A stretch of DNA of 64,000 nucleotides from Pseudomonas jessenii (GTDB lineage Bacteria > Pseudomonadota > Gammaproteobacteria > Pseudomonadales > Pseudomonadaceae). Below, piece by piece: positions 16,051 to 24,718 of the stretch. The stretch spans positions 372,001 to 436,000 of the forward strand of contig NZ_NIWT01000002.1 in NCBI RefSeq assembly GCF_002236115.1, read 5' to 3'. A program made the position numbers and the translations under genes. The notes under the pieces were generated by a model, which saw only the letters and a program-made list of their open reading frames with translations, made no database searches and was not told the origin of the DNA. Position 1 is the first letter of the stretch. Every line of letters starts with the position of its first letter.

Positions 16051-17592
16051 TCAGTGGCTGACGTTGTCGACCGCGATGGCTTCGCCGCTAACATCGACGT
16101 AATGCGGTTGGCGCTTGGCGATGATCAGGTAGAGCATCCCGGCGATACCGGCACCAATCAGCCAGGAAAATGGCGATACGCTGTGGAAGCCCGGTACCAA
16201 TGCCAGGACGATGGCGATCAACGCTGCAGGAATGAACGCCGCCACCGCGCGTAAATTGACACCGCGGCTGTAGTAATACGCGCCGTCAGGGTCTTCGCTG
16301 TACAACTGCGGCACGTTGATCCGGCCTTTGCGTACCAGCCAGTAGTCGACCATGATCACCCCGTACAACGGGCCGAGCAGGGCACCGAGGCCGGACAGGA
16401 AGTACACGATCACCAGCGGGCTGTTGTAGAGGTTCCACGGCAGGATCAGTACAGCGATGGTCGCGCTGATCAAGCCGGCGCGGCGGAAGGTCAGGTACTT
16501 GGGCGCCAGGTTGCTGAGTACGAACGCCGGGGCGACGAAGTTGGCCATGATGTTCACCGCCACGGTGACGATCAGGAACGCCAGGCAGCCGAGCACCAGG
16601 AAGAAAGTGTTGGGGATCGAGGCGATGATTTCGGTCGGGCTTTCGATGATCCGGCCATTGATCTGAAATTGCGCGCCGCACAGCAGGACGGTAATGCTGG
16701 CGAATACCAGGATGTTCACCGGCAAGCCCCAGAAATTTCCGACCTTGATGGTTTTTCGGCACGGCGAAGAACGGGCAAAGTCGCAGAAGTTGAGGATCAA
16801 GGTGCCGTAGATCGCCAGCCACAGTGCGCCACCGGCAAAGATGTTGCGCCACATCTCACCGCCAGTCAGCGGCTCACGGATAGACCAGGCGATGGTCGCA
16901 TCGGCCTGGGTGTACATCCACGCGGCAAGGGCGGCGACGGTCAGCAGAATCACCGGGCCGGCAAATGCCTCGTAGCGCCGCACCATCTCCATGCCATAGG
17001 CCAGGATCGCCAGTTGCACGAACCAGATCGCGACGAAACACACCCAGCCCAGGGTCGACAGGCCGAGGATCGAGTCGTGGTCGTAGTCGGCGAACCCGGG
17101 ATGGACCGCCGTTAACAACACGCGAAAGACCACGGACGCAAGATACGTCTGGATACCGAACCAGGCGATGGCGATAACGGCGCGGATCAATGCAGGAATC
17201 TGCGCACCGTGAATGCCGAAACTGATCCGGCTGATGACCGGAAACGGCACCCCGGTTTTCTGGCCCATGTAGCCAGACAGGTTCATGAAAAAGTAAACCA
17301 GCGCGGCGCCGATCCCCAGGGACAGGAGAATCTGCCAGCCACCCAGACCCAAGGCGTACAGGCCTATGGCAAACGAGTAGTTGGCAATGTTGTGCACGTC
17401 GTTGGTCCACAGGGCAAAGATGCTGTAGCGGCCCCAGCGCCGACCTTCGGACTTGGTTGGCGCCAGGTCCTTGTTGTGCAATCGGGGGCTGAGCACCACG
17501 GGGGCGTGATGCGCCTGATTGTCGAGGGTGTGGATGGAATGGGAGGAGGGTAGATCCAGCGCGATGTTGTTATTGGAGAGACTAGTACGCAT
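16051..17592 (-). CDS. NCS1-family nucleobase/hydantoin/allantoin:cation symporter
   Basis: A 513-residue inner-membrane transporter with about 12 hydrophobic segments. NCS1 signatures are visible: RRWGRYSIFALWTNDVHNIANYSFAIG before and in the first helix, GVPFPVISRISFGIHGA after the second, and LNFCDFARSS near the sixth. The relatives are allantoin permease PucI and the Mhp1 hydantoin transporter. The start at 17592 (MRTSLSNNN) was chosen because AGGAG lies 9 bp upstream; the open frame runs 14 codons further. It forms a probable operon with the racemase-like gene. A palindrome typical of GntR operators lies about 170 bp upstream. Confidence 0.9.
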   Translation of the reverse strand: MRTSLSNNNIALDLPSSHSIHTLDNQAHHAPVVLSPRLHNKDLAPTKSEGRRWGRYSIFALWTNDVHNIANYSFAIGLYALGLGGWQILLSLGIGAALVYFFMNLSGYMGQKTGVPFPVISRISFGIHGAQIPALIRAVIAIAWFGIQTYLASVVFRVLLTAVHPGFADYDHDSILGLSTLGWVCFVAIWFVQLAILAYGMEMVRRYEAFAGPVILLTVAALAAWMYTQADATIAWSIREPLTGGEMWRNIFAGGALWLAIYGTLILNFCDFARSSPCRKTIKVGNFWGLPVNILVFASITVLLCGAQFQINGRIIESPTEIIASIPNTFFLVLGCLAFLIVTVAVNIMANFVAPAFVLSNLAPKYLTFRRAGLISATIAVLILPWNLYNSPLVIVYFLSGLGALLGPLYGVIMVDYWLVRKGRINVPQLYSEDPDGAYYYSRGVNLRAVAAFIPAALIAIVLALVPGFHSVSPFSWLIGAGIAGMLYLIIAKRQPHYVDVSGEAIAVDNVSH

Positions 17593-17759
17593 TCCGGCAG
17601 GCTCCTGATGCTCGACCTCGCGATGACTGTGCATGAGCGTTGGCTCGACAAATCTTCGTCGCGGATGGCGAATATCATTGGTTACGGGGCATCTGCAGCC
17701 TGTACGGGATAGGGCGCTTCAGGCTTGCGGATCTAAAGTGTGTGTATGTTTTGAATTGA

Positions 17760-17769
17760 TTGTATACAA
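17760..17769. promoter_or_regulatory. candidate GntR-type operator (TTGTATACAA)
   Basis: A perfect 10-bp palindrome of the kind bound by FadR-subfamily GntR regulators, followed by a related half site (acatgtatg). It lies upstream of the NCS1-racemase operon in an otherwise empty, AT-rich 370-bp stretch (17593-17960). No GntR gene is adjacent; the only GntR gene in the window is prpR. Confidence 0.4.
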
Positions 17770-17985
17770 AACATGTATGCACTTAAGCCAGAACTGTGCC
17801 AGCTGGCAGTTCTATGAAACGCGCTGCTCATTTCGTTTTGTTATGGCGTTTCGCCAAATTACTGAAAAATAGGCAATTTAAATTGACCGATTGAACAGGT
17901 ATTTATTTTACGAAGGGGATTCAGGAGGACATGGCGGTGTACGTCAGGCGGGGGGATGTAACTTTTGGGGGCGCAGAAACGAAAA

Positions 17986-18028
17986 GTGCACACATAAATG
18001 GCACCGATGGTGACATTTATGTGTACAC
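17986..18028. repeat. 20-bp imperfect inverted repeat
   Basis: Arms of 20 bp match at 18 positions around a 3-nt centre (left arm GTGCACACATAAATGGCACC). T-rich runs flank both ends (TTTTCG on the minus strand, ATTTTTG on the plus strand), so it could be the cysH terminator placed beyond the REPIN, or a long operator. Confidence 0.55.
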
Positions 18029-18033
18029 ATTTT

Positions 18034-18133
18034 TGTGGGAGCGAGCTTGCTCGCGATGGTCGTCAATGAAAACGCTGTATTCCTGACACCCCATGGCGCT
18101 CTTGGGTTTATCGCGAGCAAGCTCGCTCCTACA
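18034..18133. repeat. REPIN
   Basis: A canonical inverted REP doublet with the widespread spacer (gatggtcgtcaatgaaaacgc...). It ends 7 bp before the cysH stop codon. Confidence 0.9.
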
Positions 18134-18140
18134 GGGGCAT

Positions 18141-18881
18141 TTACGCTTTCGATTTGCTGATGATATTCCCCGCATGCAGCCCGCATTCCTTCTGCGTCGC
18201 TTCTTCCCACCACCAACGGCCTTCACGCTCATGCTGGTTCGGCAGTACCGGGCGGGTGCAGGGTTCGCAGCCGATGCTGATGAAACCGCGTTCGTGCAGG
18301 CTGTTGTACGGCAACTCCAGCATGCGGATGTAGCCCCAGATCTCTTCGCTGGTCATTTGCGCCAGCGGGTTGAACTTGTACAGGGTGCGTTCCGGGGTGG
18401 AGAACGCGGTGTCGATTTCCATCACCGCGACGGCGCTGCGGGTGCCGGGGCTCTGGTCCCGACGCTGGCCGGTCGCCCAGGCCGTCACGCCTGACAGCTT
18501 GCGGCGCAGCGGTTCGATCTTGCGGATGCCGCAGCATTCGCCATGGCCGTCCTTGTAGAAGCTGAACAGGCCTTTTTCCTTCACGAACGGCTCAAGTTTC
18601 GTGTAGTCCGGCGACACCAGTTCGATGTCGATCTTGTAGTGCTCGCGCACCTGATCGATGAAGCGGTAGGTCTCGGGGTGCAAGCGACCGGTGTCGAGGC
18701 TGAACACTTTGACGTTCTTGTTCAGCTTCCAGGCCATGTCCACCAGCACCACGTCTTCGGCGCCGCTGAAAGATATCCACAGGTCATCGCCGAACTCGGC
18801 AAACGCGAGTTTCAGAATGTCCTGGGCGGATTTGTTGGCATAGGTCGTGGCGAGTTCCACGACGTCGAACGTTGGGCTCAT
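18141..18881 (-). CDS. cysH: adenylylsulfate / phosphoadenylylsulfate reductase CysH
   Basis: A 246-residue reductase that reduces activated sulfate to sulfite with thioredoxin as electron donor, in assimilatory sulfate reduction. The nucleotide-binding loop is SFSGAED (37-43). Four cysteines of an iron-sulfur cluster are present: the CysCys pair at 116-117 and Cys205-x-x-Cys208. This places it with the [4Fe-4S] APS reductases of plants and Pseudomonas rather than the cluster-free PAPS reductase of E. coli. The C-terminal catalytic cysteine is in KECGLH (Cys233). The gene is divergent from thrH. Confidence 0.95.
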   Translation of the reverse strand: MSPTFDVVELATTYANKSAQDILKLAFAEFGDDLWISFSGAEDVVLVDMAWKLNKNVKVFSLDTGRLHPETYRFIDQVREHYKIDIELVSPDYTKLEPFVKEKGLFSFYKDGHGECCGIRKIEPLRRKLSGVTAWATGQRRDQSPGTRSAVAVMEIDTAFSTPERTLYKFNPLAQMTSEEIWGYIRMLELPYNSLHERGFISIGCEPCTRPVLPNQHEREGRWWWEEATQKECGLHAGNIISKSKA

Positions 18882-19054
18882 CAGGGCGGCTTCCTACAGG
18901 TCGGTGGCGCTGGGCGCTCTATATGGGGTCGATGGTAACAAAAAGCTGCACGGGCCGGGGCATCCTCTGCGTTGCGCGGGCAGGCCCGAATCGCTAGAGT
19001 TCGGCAGTCTTTTTGCTCGCTCGACTCAATAATCAATACAAATGGGAGTGTCTT

Positions 19055-19672
19055 GTGGAAATTGCCTGTCTGGATCTTGAAGGTGTGCTGGTTCCGGAAA
19101 TCTGGATCGCCTTCGCCGAAAAAACCGGGATCGAATCCCTCAGGGCCACTACCCGGGACATTCCCGACTACGACGTGCTGATGAAGCAGCGCCTGCGAAT
19201 TCTCGACGAGCACGGCCTGAAGCTCTCCGACATTCAGGAAGTGATCGCCACGCTCAAGCCGCTCGATGGCGCCATCGAGTTCGTCGACTGGCTGCGCGAG
19301 CGCTTCCAGGTGGTGATCCTGTCGGACACCTTCTATGAGTTCTCCCAGCCGCTGATGCGTCAGCTGGGCTTCCCCACCTTGCTCTGCCATCGCCTGATTA
19401 CTGACGACACTGGGCGAGTCACTGACTATCAACTGCGTCAGAAAGATCCCAAGCGTCAGTCGGTCCTGGCCTTCAAGAGCCTCTACTACCGGTTGATCGC
19501 GGCGGGGGATTCCTACAACGACACCACGATGCTGGGCGAGGCCGATGCCGGGATTCTGTTCCATGCGCCGGATAACGTGATTGCGCAGTTCCCGCAGTTC
19601 CCGGCGGTGCACACGTTTGAAGCGTTGAAGCAGGAGTTCATCAAGGCATCAAACCGGACCCTGAGCTTGTAA
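19055..19672 (+). CDS. thrH: bifunctional phosphoserine phosphatase / homoserine phosphotransferase ThrH
   Basis: A 205-residue HAD-superfamily enzyme known from P. aeruginosa, where it dephosphorylates phosphoserine and can transfer the phosphate to homoserine. Motif I is CLDLEGVL (Asp7, Glu9), motif II LSDTFYEF, motif III Lys in RQKDPKRQ and motif IV AAGDSYNDTTML. The start is a GTG at 19055, placed by the conserved beginning VEIACLDLEG and a GGGAGTG ribosome binding site; an in-frame upstream opening at 19013 has no such support. It is encoded divergently from cysH. Confidence 0.93.
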   Translation: MEIACLDLEGVLVPEIWIAFAEKTGIESLRATTRDIPDYDVLMKQRLRILDEHGLKLSDIQEVIATLKPLDGAIEFVDWLRERFQVVILSDTFYEFSQPLMRQLGFPTLLCHRLITDDTGRVTDYQLRQKDPKRQSVLAFKSLYYRLIAAGDSYNDTTMLGEADAGILFHAPDNVIAQFPQFPAVHTFEALKQEFIKASNRTLSL

Positions 19673-19682
19673 TCACATTCCC

Positions 19683-19782
19683 TGTAGGAGCGAGCCTGCT
19701 CGCGATGGTCGTCAACGATAACGCGGCAAGACTGACACCCCGCGGCGTTTTCAGGTTCATCGCGAGCAAGCTCGCTCCTACA
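19683..19782. repeat. REPIN
   Basis: A canonical inverted REP doublet between the convergent thrH and pabB genes. Confidence 0.9.
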
Positions 19783-19795
19783 GTGATGGGGGTGG

Positions 19796-21139
19796 TCAGA
19801 GGTTCTGCAGCGTATCGAGCAGTACCTTCACCTTGGTAATCGACTCCTGATACTCAGCCTGCCACTGCGAGTCCGCGACAATCCCGCCACCGCCCCAGCA
19901 ACACACCTGCCCGTCCTTGACCAGCAAACTACGGATGGCGATGGAGCTGTCCATTTCGCCGCGTACGTCCAGGTACAGCAACGAACCGCAATACAGGCCG
20001 CGCCGGGTCGGCTCCAGTTCGTCGATGATCTGCATGGCACGAATCTTTGGCGCGCCGGTAATCGAGCCGCCGGGGAAGCTGCCGGCGATCAGGTCCAGGG
20101 CATCGCGCTCATCCGCCAGTTCACCGGTGACGCTGCTCACCAGGTGGTGCACGTTCGGATAGCTTTCCAGGCTGAACAATTCCGGCACCCGTACCGAGCC
20201 TGTGCGGCAGGTGCGACCGAGGTCGTTGCGCAGCAGGTCGACAATCATCAGGTTTTCCGCGCGGTCCTTGGGGCTGGCCAGCAATTCGGCGGCGTTCGCG
20301 GCGTCCTGCTCGGGCGTCAGGCCCCGGGGGCGAGTGCCCTTGATCGGGCGGGTTTCCACATGGCCCTGGCTGACTTTGACGAAGCGTTCAGGCGACAGGC
20401 TGAGTACGGCATCGCCATCAGGCAAGTTCTGGAAACCGGAAAAAGGCGTCGGGCAAGCAGCGCGTAGCGCACAGTAAGCGGCCCACGGATCACCCAGGCA
20501 GGGTGCGCGAAACCGTTGGGCGAAATTGACCTGATAGCAGTCGCCGGCCTGAATGTACTGCTGGATGCGCTCGATGGCCTGTTGATACTCATCGGCGCTC
20601 AAGTCGGCAGTCATCGGGGTGAGCAGCTTGAAGGGCGCGCTCGCTTGCGGCTCAGGCTGGCTGAACAGTTCGATCAGGCGCTGACGCTCGCTGTCGGGCA
20701 GGGTCGGGTGGAACACCAATTGACTGGTCTGCGAAAGGTGATCGCTGATCAAGGCCCAGCCGTACAAGCCGAAGCGCGCATCAGGCAGATGCAGGTCATC
20801 ACTGGCCTGGCTCGGCAGGCGCTCCAGATGTCGGCCGAAGTCGTAACTCAGGTAACCGATCAACCCACCGGCAAACGGCAACTCATAATCTGCCGGCAGA
20901 ATGGCTTCGCCCAGGCGTGTCAGGTTGTCGCGCAGGCGTTGCAGGAAAGCATCGCCACTTTCGTCGGGCGACACCGTCAGTTGTTCCAGTGGCCAGGCGC
21001 TGAGCAGGTCATAGCGACCGCGGTCGGCGCTGGGGCGGCCACTGTCGAGCAGGACGGCACCGGGCGCATGGCGAATCGCCGCGAAATATTCGGCGGGGTT
21101 GGCGCGATAGGGCAGCGGGTGTACGGAACAGGTCAACAT
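19796..21139 (-). CDS. pabB: aminodeoxychorismate synthase component I PabB
   Basis: A 447-residue chorismate-utilising enzyme. The N-terminal anthranilate-synthase-I-like domain (about 10-150) is followed by the chorismate-binding domain (about 185-445). The PIKGT motif (Lys267) marks PabB-type enzymes, which form a covalent Lys-chorismate intermediate; anthranilate synthases have PIAGT instead. Other conserved elements are GDCYQVNFAQRF, LRNDLGRTCRTGSV and GSITGAPKIRAM. With a separate PabA amidotransferase it makes aminodeoxychorismate for p-aminobenzoate and folate. It is monocistronic, bounded by REPINs. Confidence 0.94.
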   Translation of the reverse strand: MLTCSVHPLPYRANPAEYFAAIRHAPGAVLLDSGRPSADRGRYDLLSAWPLEQLTVSPDESGDAFLQRLRDNLTRLGEAILPADYELPFAGGLIGYLSYDFGRHLERLPSQASDDLHLPDARFGLYGWALISDHLSQTSQLVFHPTLPDSERQRLIELFSQPEPQASAPFKLLTPMTADLSADEYQQAIERIQQYIQAGDCYQVNFAQRFRAPCLGDPWAAYCALRAACPTPFSGFQNLPDGDAVLSLSPERFVKVSQGHVETRPIKGTRPRGLTPEQDAANAAELLASPKDRAENLMIVDLLRNDLGRTCRTGSVRVPELFSLESYPNVHHLVSSVTGELADERDALDLIAGSFPGGSITGAPKIRAMQIIDELEPTRRGLYCGSLLYLDVRGEMDSSIAIRSLLVKDGQVCCWGGGGIVADSQWQAEYQESITKVKVLLDTLQNL

Positions 21140-21218
21140 GGGCGGGGGAAGTCAGCCATCGAGGCGGGGTGGCGATTGTAGTCCCCTCGGAGAATTGCTC
21201 CTAGAGGGGATTGATTGC

Positions 21219-21318
21219 TGTAGGAGCGAGCTCGCTCGCGATGGTCGTCAACGATAACGCTGTATGCCTGACCCCCCACAGTGTTTTCAGGTTCATCGCG
21301 AGCAAGCTCGCTCCTACA
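21219..21318. repeat. REPIN followed by a half REP
   Basis: A canonical doublet just upstream of pabB; the outer base pairs are intact. A truncated REP half (tcatcgcgagcaag, about 21333-21346) follows and probably derives from a second copy. Confidence 0.88.
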
Positions 21319-21357
21319 ATCGATGGGCCTCAGTTCATCGCGAGCAAGAGAAGGGCC

Positions 21358-22344
21358 TCAGCCCTCGACCGCAGGAATATGCCCAAACATCTCCTGCACA
21401 AACGCCACGCGTTCTTCGACCGATTCACTCACGCCGCGCGCCTTCAGGTCTTCCAGCCGCGCCTCGACCGCATGAGTGCGCAACGTCAGGCCGCAGTCAT
21501 TGGCAATCTGGATATTCAGCCCCGGCCGGGCGTTGAGCTCCAGAATCAGCGGGCCTTTTTCCTGGTCCAGAACCATGTCGACACCGATGTAGCCCAGGCC
21601 GCACAACTCATAGCAACCAGCGGCGAGTTTCATGAAACCGTCCCAGTAGGGCAGTTGCACGCCATCCACTGCATTGGTGGTGTCCGGGTGTTTGTTGATG
21701 ATGTTGTTCAGCCAGGTGCCGCGCAGGGTCAGGCCGGTGGCCAGGTCCACACCGACGCCGATGGCGCCCTGGTGCAGGTTGGCCTTGCCGTTGGACTGGC
21801 GCGTCGGCAGGCGCAACATGGCCATCACCGGGTAGCCCATCAAAACAATGATGCGAATGTCCGGCACGCCTTCGTAACTGATGCTCTTGAAGATCTGGTC
21901 CGGAATCACGCGGTATTCGATCAGCGCCCGGTCGCGGTGACCGCCCAGGGAATACAGGCCGGTCAGGATGCTGGAAACCTGGTGTTCGATTTCTTCATGG
22001 CTGATGATCCGGCCGGACACCGTGCGATAACGCCCTTCAAAGCGGTCGGCGATGACCAGGATGCCATCTCCGCCAGCGCCCTGGGCCGGTTTGATCACGA
22101 AGTCATTGCGTGCGCCGATGATCTCTTCGAGATTGTCGATTTCCTTCTCGGTGGAGATCACGCCATACAGTTCGGGCACATGGATGCCGGCGGCGATGGC
22201 GCGTTCCTTGGTGATGATCTTGTCATCGACGATCGGGTACAGGCTGCGCTTGTTGTATTTGAGCACGTAGTCTGCGTTGCGCCGATTGATCCCCATGATG
22301 CCCCGGGCTTCCAGGGCCTTCCAGGTCTTCCAGAGGCCGAACAT
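21358..22344 (-). CDS. alpha-L-glutamate ligase-like ATP-grasp protein
   Basis: A 328-residue ATP-grasp enzyme. Visible features are the substrate-binding start (GINRRNADYVLKYNKRSLYPIVDDKI), the Lys-containing ATP loop FVIKPAQGAGGDGILV, and the Mg/ATP-binding end LILELNARPGLNIQIAN. The family would ligate an amino acid or sugar-linked carboxylate with ATP hydrolysis; the substrate is not known. Its start codon overlaps the stop of the upstream membrane-protein gene by one base (TGATG), so the two are translationally coupled. The genes at 22344-24421 complete the conserved three-gene set. Confidence 0.88.
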   Translation of the reverse strand: MFGLWKTWKALEARGIMGINRRNADYVLKYNKRSLYPIVDDKIITKERAIAAGIHVPELYGVISTEKEIDNLEEIIGARNDFVIKPAQGAGGDGILVIADRFEGRYRTVSGRIISHEEIEHQVSSILTGLYSLGGHRDRALIEYRVIPDQIFKSISYEGVPDIRIIVLMGYPVMAMLRLPTRQSNGKANLHQGAIGVGVDLATGLTLRGTWLNNIINKHPDTTNAVDGVQLPYWDGFMKLAAGCYELCGLGYIGVDMVLDQEKGPLILELNARPGLNIQIANDCGLTLRTHAVEARLEDLKARGVSESVEERVAFVQEMFGHIPAVEG

Positions 22345-23879
22345 CAGGCGTCAGCCTTTTTCAGGAAGGCCTTGAAGCGCACCAGTTCGGTCAGGCGGTA
22401 ACCGCGATAACGACCCATGGCCAGCATGAAGCCCACCAGGATCAGCAGGATCGCCGGGAAAGTGAACACGAAGTACACCAGTTCCGGCACGCTCATGATC
22501 AGATGCGCCAGGGACGCGGCGAACAGCGTGCCGACGGCCACTTTCATGGCATGGCCACCGCCGCGCTCTTCCCAGGTGATCGACAGGCGTTCGATGGTCA
22601 TGGTCAGGATCACCATCGGGAACAGCGCCACCGACAAACCGCGTTCCAGGCCGAGTTTATGGCTGAGCAGACTGATGGCCGCAATCAGCACCACCACGAA
22701 CGTCAGCACCACCGACAGCCGCGGCAGCATTTGCAGTTTCAGGTGTTCGAGATAGGAGCGCAGCGACAAGCCCAGCGCCGTGATGATGGTAAACAGCACG
22801 ATACCGAAGCCGAGCTGGGTTTCGCGGAAGGCCAGGGCGATCAGCACCGGGGTGAAAGTGCCCAGGGTCTGGATGCCGATCAGGTTGCGCAGGATCAGGA
22901 TCACCAGCACGCCGATCGGGATCATCACCATGATCATGAAGGTCTGCTGGGTTTGCAGCGGCAGGCCGTACAGCGAGTACTCGAGGAAATTGGCGTCGGT
23001 GTTTTCGTCGGTCAGCTTGGCCAGGCGAATGGCGTTCATTTCGCTGTTGTTCAGGCTGAAGGTCACGTTGGCTTTCTTGCCACCATCGACGGTGATTAGG
23101 TTTTCGTCGCCGGTCCACCACAGCAGGCGGTCGGTCGGCAGGCCCTGTTCACCTGTTTCCGGGTTGAAGTACAGCCAGTCGGTGCCATTGAAACTGCGCA
23201 GCCACAGTTCCGGCATTTGCGGCTGGTCGGCCACCAGGCGGATGGTGTGGACCTTCTCGATCGGCACATGGGCGATGGACAGCAGCAGCTCGACGACTTT
23301 CGCCTTGTGCGCCGCGGATGGGTCACCAGCCAGCAGCAGCTTCACGTTGTCGTCGTTGAGGTTGTTGACCCGCTTGATGGCTTCGCCGACGAAAGTTTCG
23401 ACATCGGCCGAGTGTTGGCGAATCGGTGCGAGCAGGGCTTCGGCGGCGATTTTTTCCGGGCCTTCGATGGTCATGCTGTCGCGAAAGGTCGGGCCTTTGA
23501 TCTTGGCTTTCTCACCGGAATAACGCTTGGTCAGCACCAGGCGGTAATACAGCGTCTGATTGCCTTTGGCCCGGCGTGCCGACCAAGTGACCTTGCGGTT
23601 GCCGTCGACCCGGTTCACGGCCACGCCGTAGTTGTTGGAGATGAAGCTCTCGTTGAGGCTCACGAAGTCGCGGCTCAGCGGAGGCACGAACATCTGGATC
23701 TTGACCGGATCCTTGGCACTGGCGACGAACTCGACCTTGGCGTCGATGTTCCACAGGTCGTCGGTGGCGTCTTCGGTCACCGGGATGCCCAGCACGAAGA
23801 TCTGATAGGCCGTAACTGAAATGCCCAGCACCACCAGGATGGCGATCAGCAGTTTCAGGTGAAGGGTAAGAGAGCGCAT
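22344..23879 (-). CDS. inactive transglutaminase family / 7TM membrane protein
   Basis: A 511-residue inner-membrane protein. One N-terminal helix (about 7-30) precedes a large periplasmic domain (about 35-300) of the degenerate transglutaminase fold, which lacks the Cys-His-Asp triad. About six to seven helices follow (about 310-500: MIMVMIPIGVLVILIL, VVLTFVVVLIAAISLL, PELVYFVFTFPAILLILVGFMLA). This matches the Transglut_i_TM plus 7TM_transglut architecture. It probably binds a peptide or polymer in the periplasm and couples it to the ATP-grasp ligase. It sits between the retropepsin gene (5 bp gap) and the ligase gene (1 bp overlap). Confidence 0.85.
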   Translation of the reverse strand: MRSLTLHLKLLIAILVVLGISVTAYQIFVLGIPVTEDATDDLWNIDAKVEFVASAKDPVKIQMFVPPLSRDFVSLNESFISNNYGVAVNRVDGNRKVTWSARRAKGNQTLYYRLVLTKRYSGEKAKIKGPTFRDSMTIEGPEKIAAEALLAPIRQHSADVETFVGEAIKRVNNLNDDNVKLLLAGDPSAAHKAKVVELLLSIAHVPIEKVHTIRLVADQPQMPELWLRSFNGTDWLYFNPETGEQGLPTDRLLWWTGDENLITVDGGKKANVTFSLNNSEMNAIRLAKLTDENTDANFLEYSLYGLPLQTQQTFMIMVMIPIGVLVILILRNLIGIQTLGTFTPVLIALAFRETQLGFGIVLFTIITALGLSLRSYLEHLKLQMLPRLSVVLTFVVVLIAAISLLSHKLGLERGLSVALFPMVILTMTIERLSITWEERGGGHAMKVAVGTLFAASLAHLIMSVPELVYFVFTFPAILLILVGFMLAMGRYRGYRLTELVRFKAFLKKADA

Positions 23880-23884
23880 TTGAA

Positions 23885-24421
23885 TTACTCGGCGGTATGA
23901 GCGTCGGTGGTGCAGGCAGGTTTGCCGGCAGCATATTTAAGGCTGGGGTCAACCAGAGCATCGAAACGTTTGAGGGCTTCGGAGCCAATCAGTAGCGGGT
24001 ATTGGAAAGCGCTGCGGTCGGTCAGGTTCACTTCGATGCTGCGCAGGGCCGAGCCCATGCAGATGTCCAGTTCGATCACCGGGCGAGCGGTGTACTTCTT
24101 GCCTTCCTCCGGATCGTAGTCGCCGGCCCGGCGCTTGATCTTGCTGACACGGGCCAGCGGGCGTTCGATCGGGTGCGAATGGGCGGCGTCGATGGCCAGG
24201 TAAAAGCGCACCCACGACTCGCCGTTGCGTTTGAAACGTTTGATATCCCGTGCACTCAGGGAGGCGGTTTTCGCCCCGGTGTCGAGTTTGGCCGCCACTT
24301 CCAGATCGATGCCATTGAGCGATGCGTACTCGTTAAGGCCATACACGGTCTTTTCCCCGGCCATTGCGAAACCGGGCAGGCAAAGGAAATAAAGGAAGGT
24401 GGGGAAGGGCTTGAGTCTCAT
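23885..24421 (-). CDS. exported retropepsin-like aspartic protease (Zn_protease / RimB-like family)
   Basis: A 178-residue protein with a signal peptide (about 1-21, ending AMA before GEK). The single catalytic motif is KLDTGAKTASL (Asp47), the DTG of retroviral-type aspartic proteases, which act as dimers. The family is historically called ATP-dependent zinc protease (DUF785), although the DTG motif shows the real chemistry. It is the first gene of the operon. Together with the inactive transglutaminase-like protein and ATP-grasp ligase it suggests an envelope peptide-tagging and trimming system. The periplasmic location distinguishes it from cytoplasmic RimB. Confidence 0.85.
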   Translation of the reverse strand: MRLKPFPTFLYFLCLPGFAMAGEKTVYGLNEYASLNGIDLEVAAKLDTGAKTASLSARDIKRFKRNGESWVRFYLAIDAAHSHPIERPLARVSKIKRRAGDYDPEEGKKYTARPVIELDICMGSALRSIEVNLTDRSAFQYPLLIGSEALKRFDALVDPSLKYAAGKPACTTDAHTAE

Positions 24422-24633
24422 AAATCCTGATGCGCAGCGGTCCGACTTGATTCAAGGCCCTGGCATCGCTGCGCAAGCTCCCTCGTATGCCTGTCAGGTT
24501 TTTATGACAGGCAGTGCAGATGTGACAAACAAATGCGGGCGGCATTCTAGCACGGTGGTTTGATGGCGCCAGCGCTGGCCGGTGGCTATAAATAGGCCGG
24601 TTGCTTCGTAATGGTGCAACCGGTTATCAGAAG

Positions 24634-24645
24634 ATTGTCGACAAT
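24634..24645. promoter_or_regulatory. candidate PrpR operator 1 (ATTGTCGACAAT)
   Basis: A perfect 12-bp palindrome about 25 bp upstream of the likely prpR -35 box. Its core recurs at the prpR start codon, which suggests autoregulation. Confidence 0.5.
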
Positions 24646-24658
24646 ATCGATTTATACT

Positions 24659-24687
24659 TTGACTGTGTCGCCACTATTCGATAGTTT
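24659..24687 (+). promoter_or_regulatory. sigma70-type promoter of the prp operon
   Basis: TTGACT, a 17-bp spacer and TAGTTT, with the start expected about 25 bp before the prpR ATG. It lies between the two TGTCGACA palindromes. Confidence 0.5.
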
Positions 24688-24708
24688 TTGCGGCACTGGC
24701 TTACAAGG

Positions 24709-24718
24709 TGTCGACAAT
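24709..24718. promoter_or_regulatory. candidate PrpR operator 2 (TGTCGACAAT)
   Basis: The TGTCGACA palindrome directly abuts the prpR start codon, occupying the place of the ribosome binding site, so bound repressor would block transcript elongation or initiation. Confidence 0.45.
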
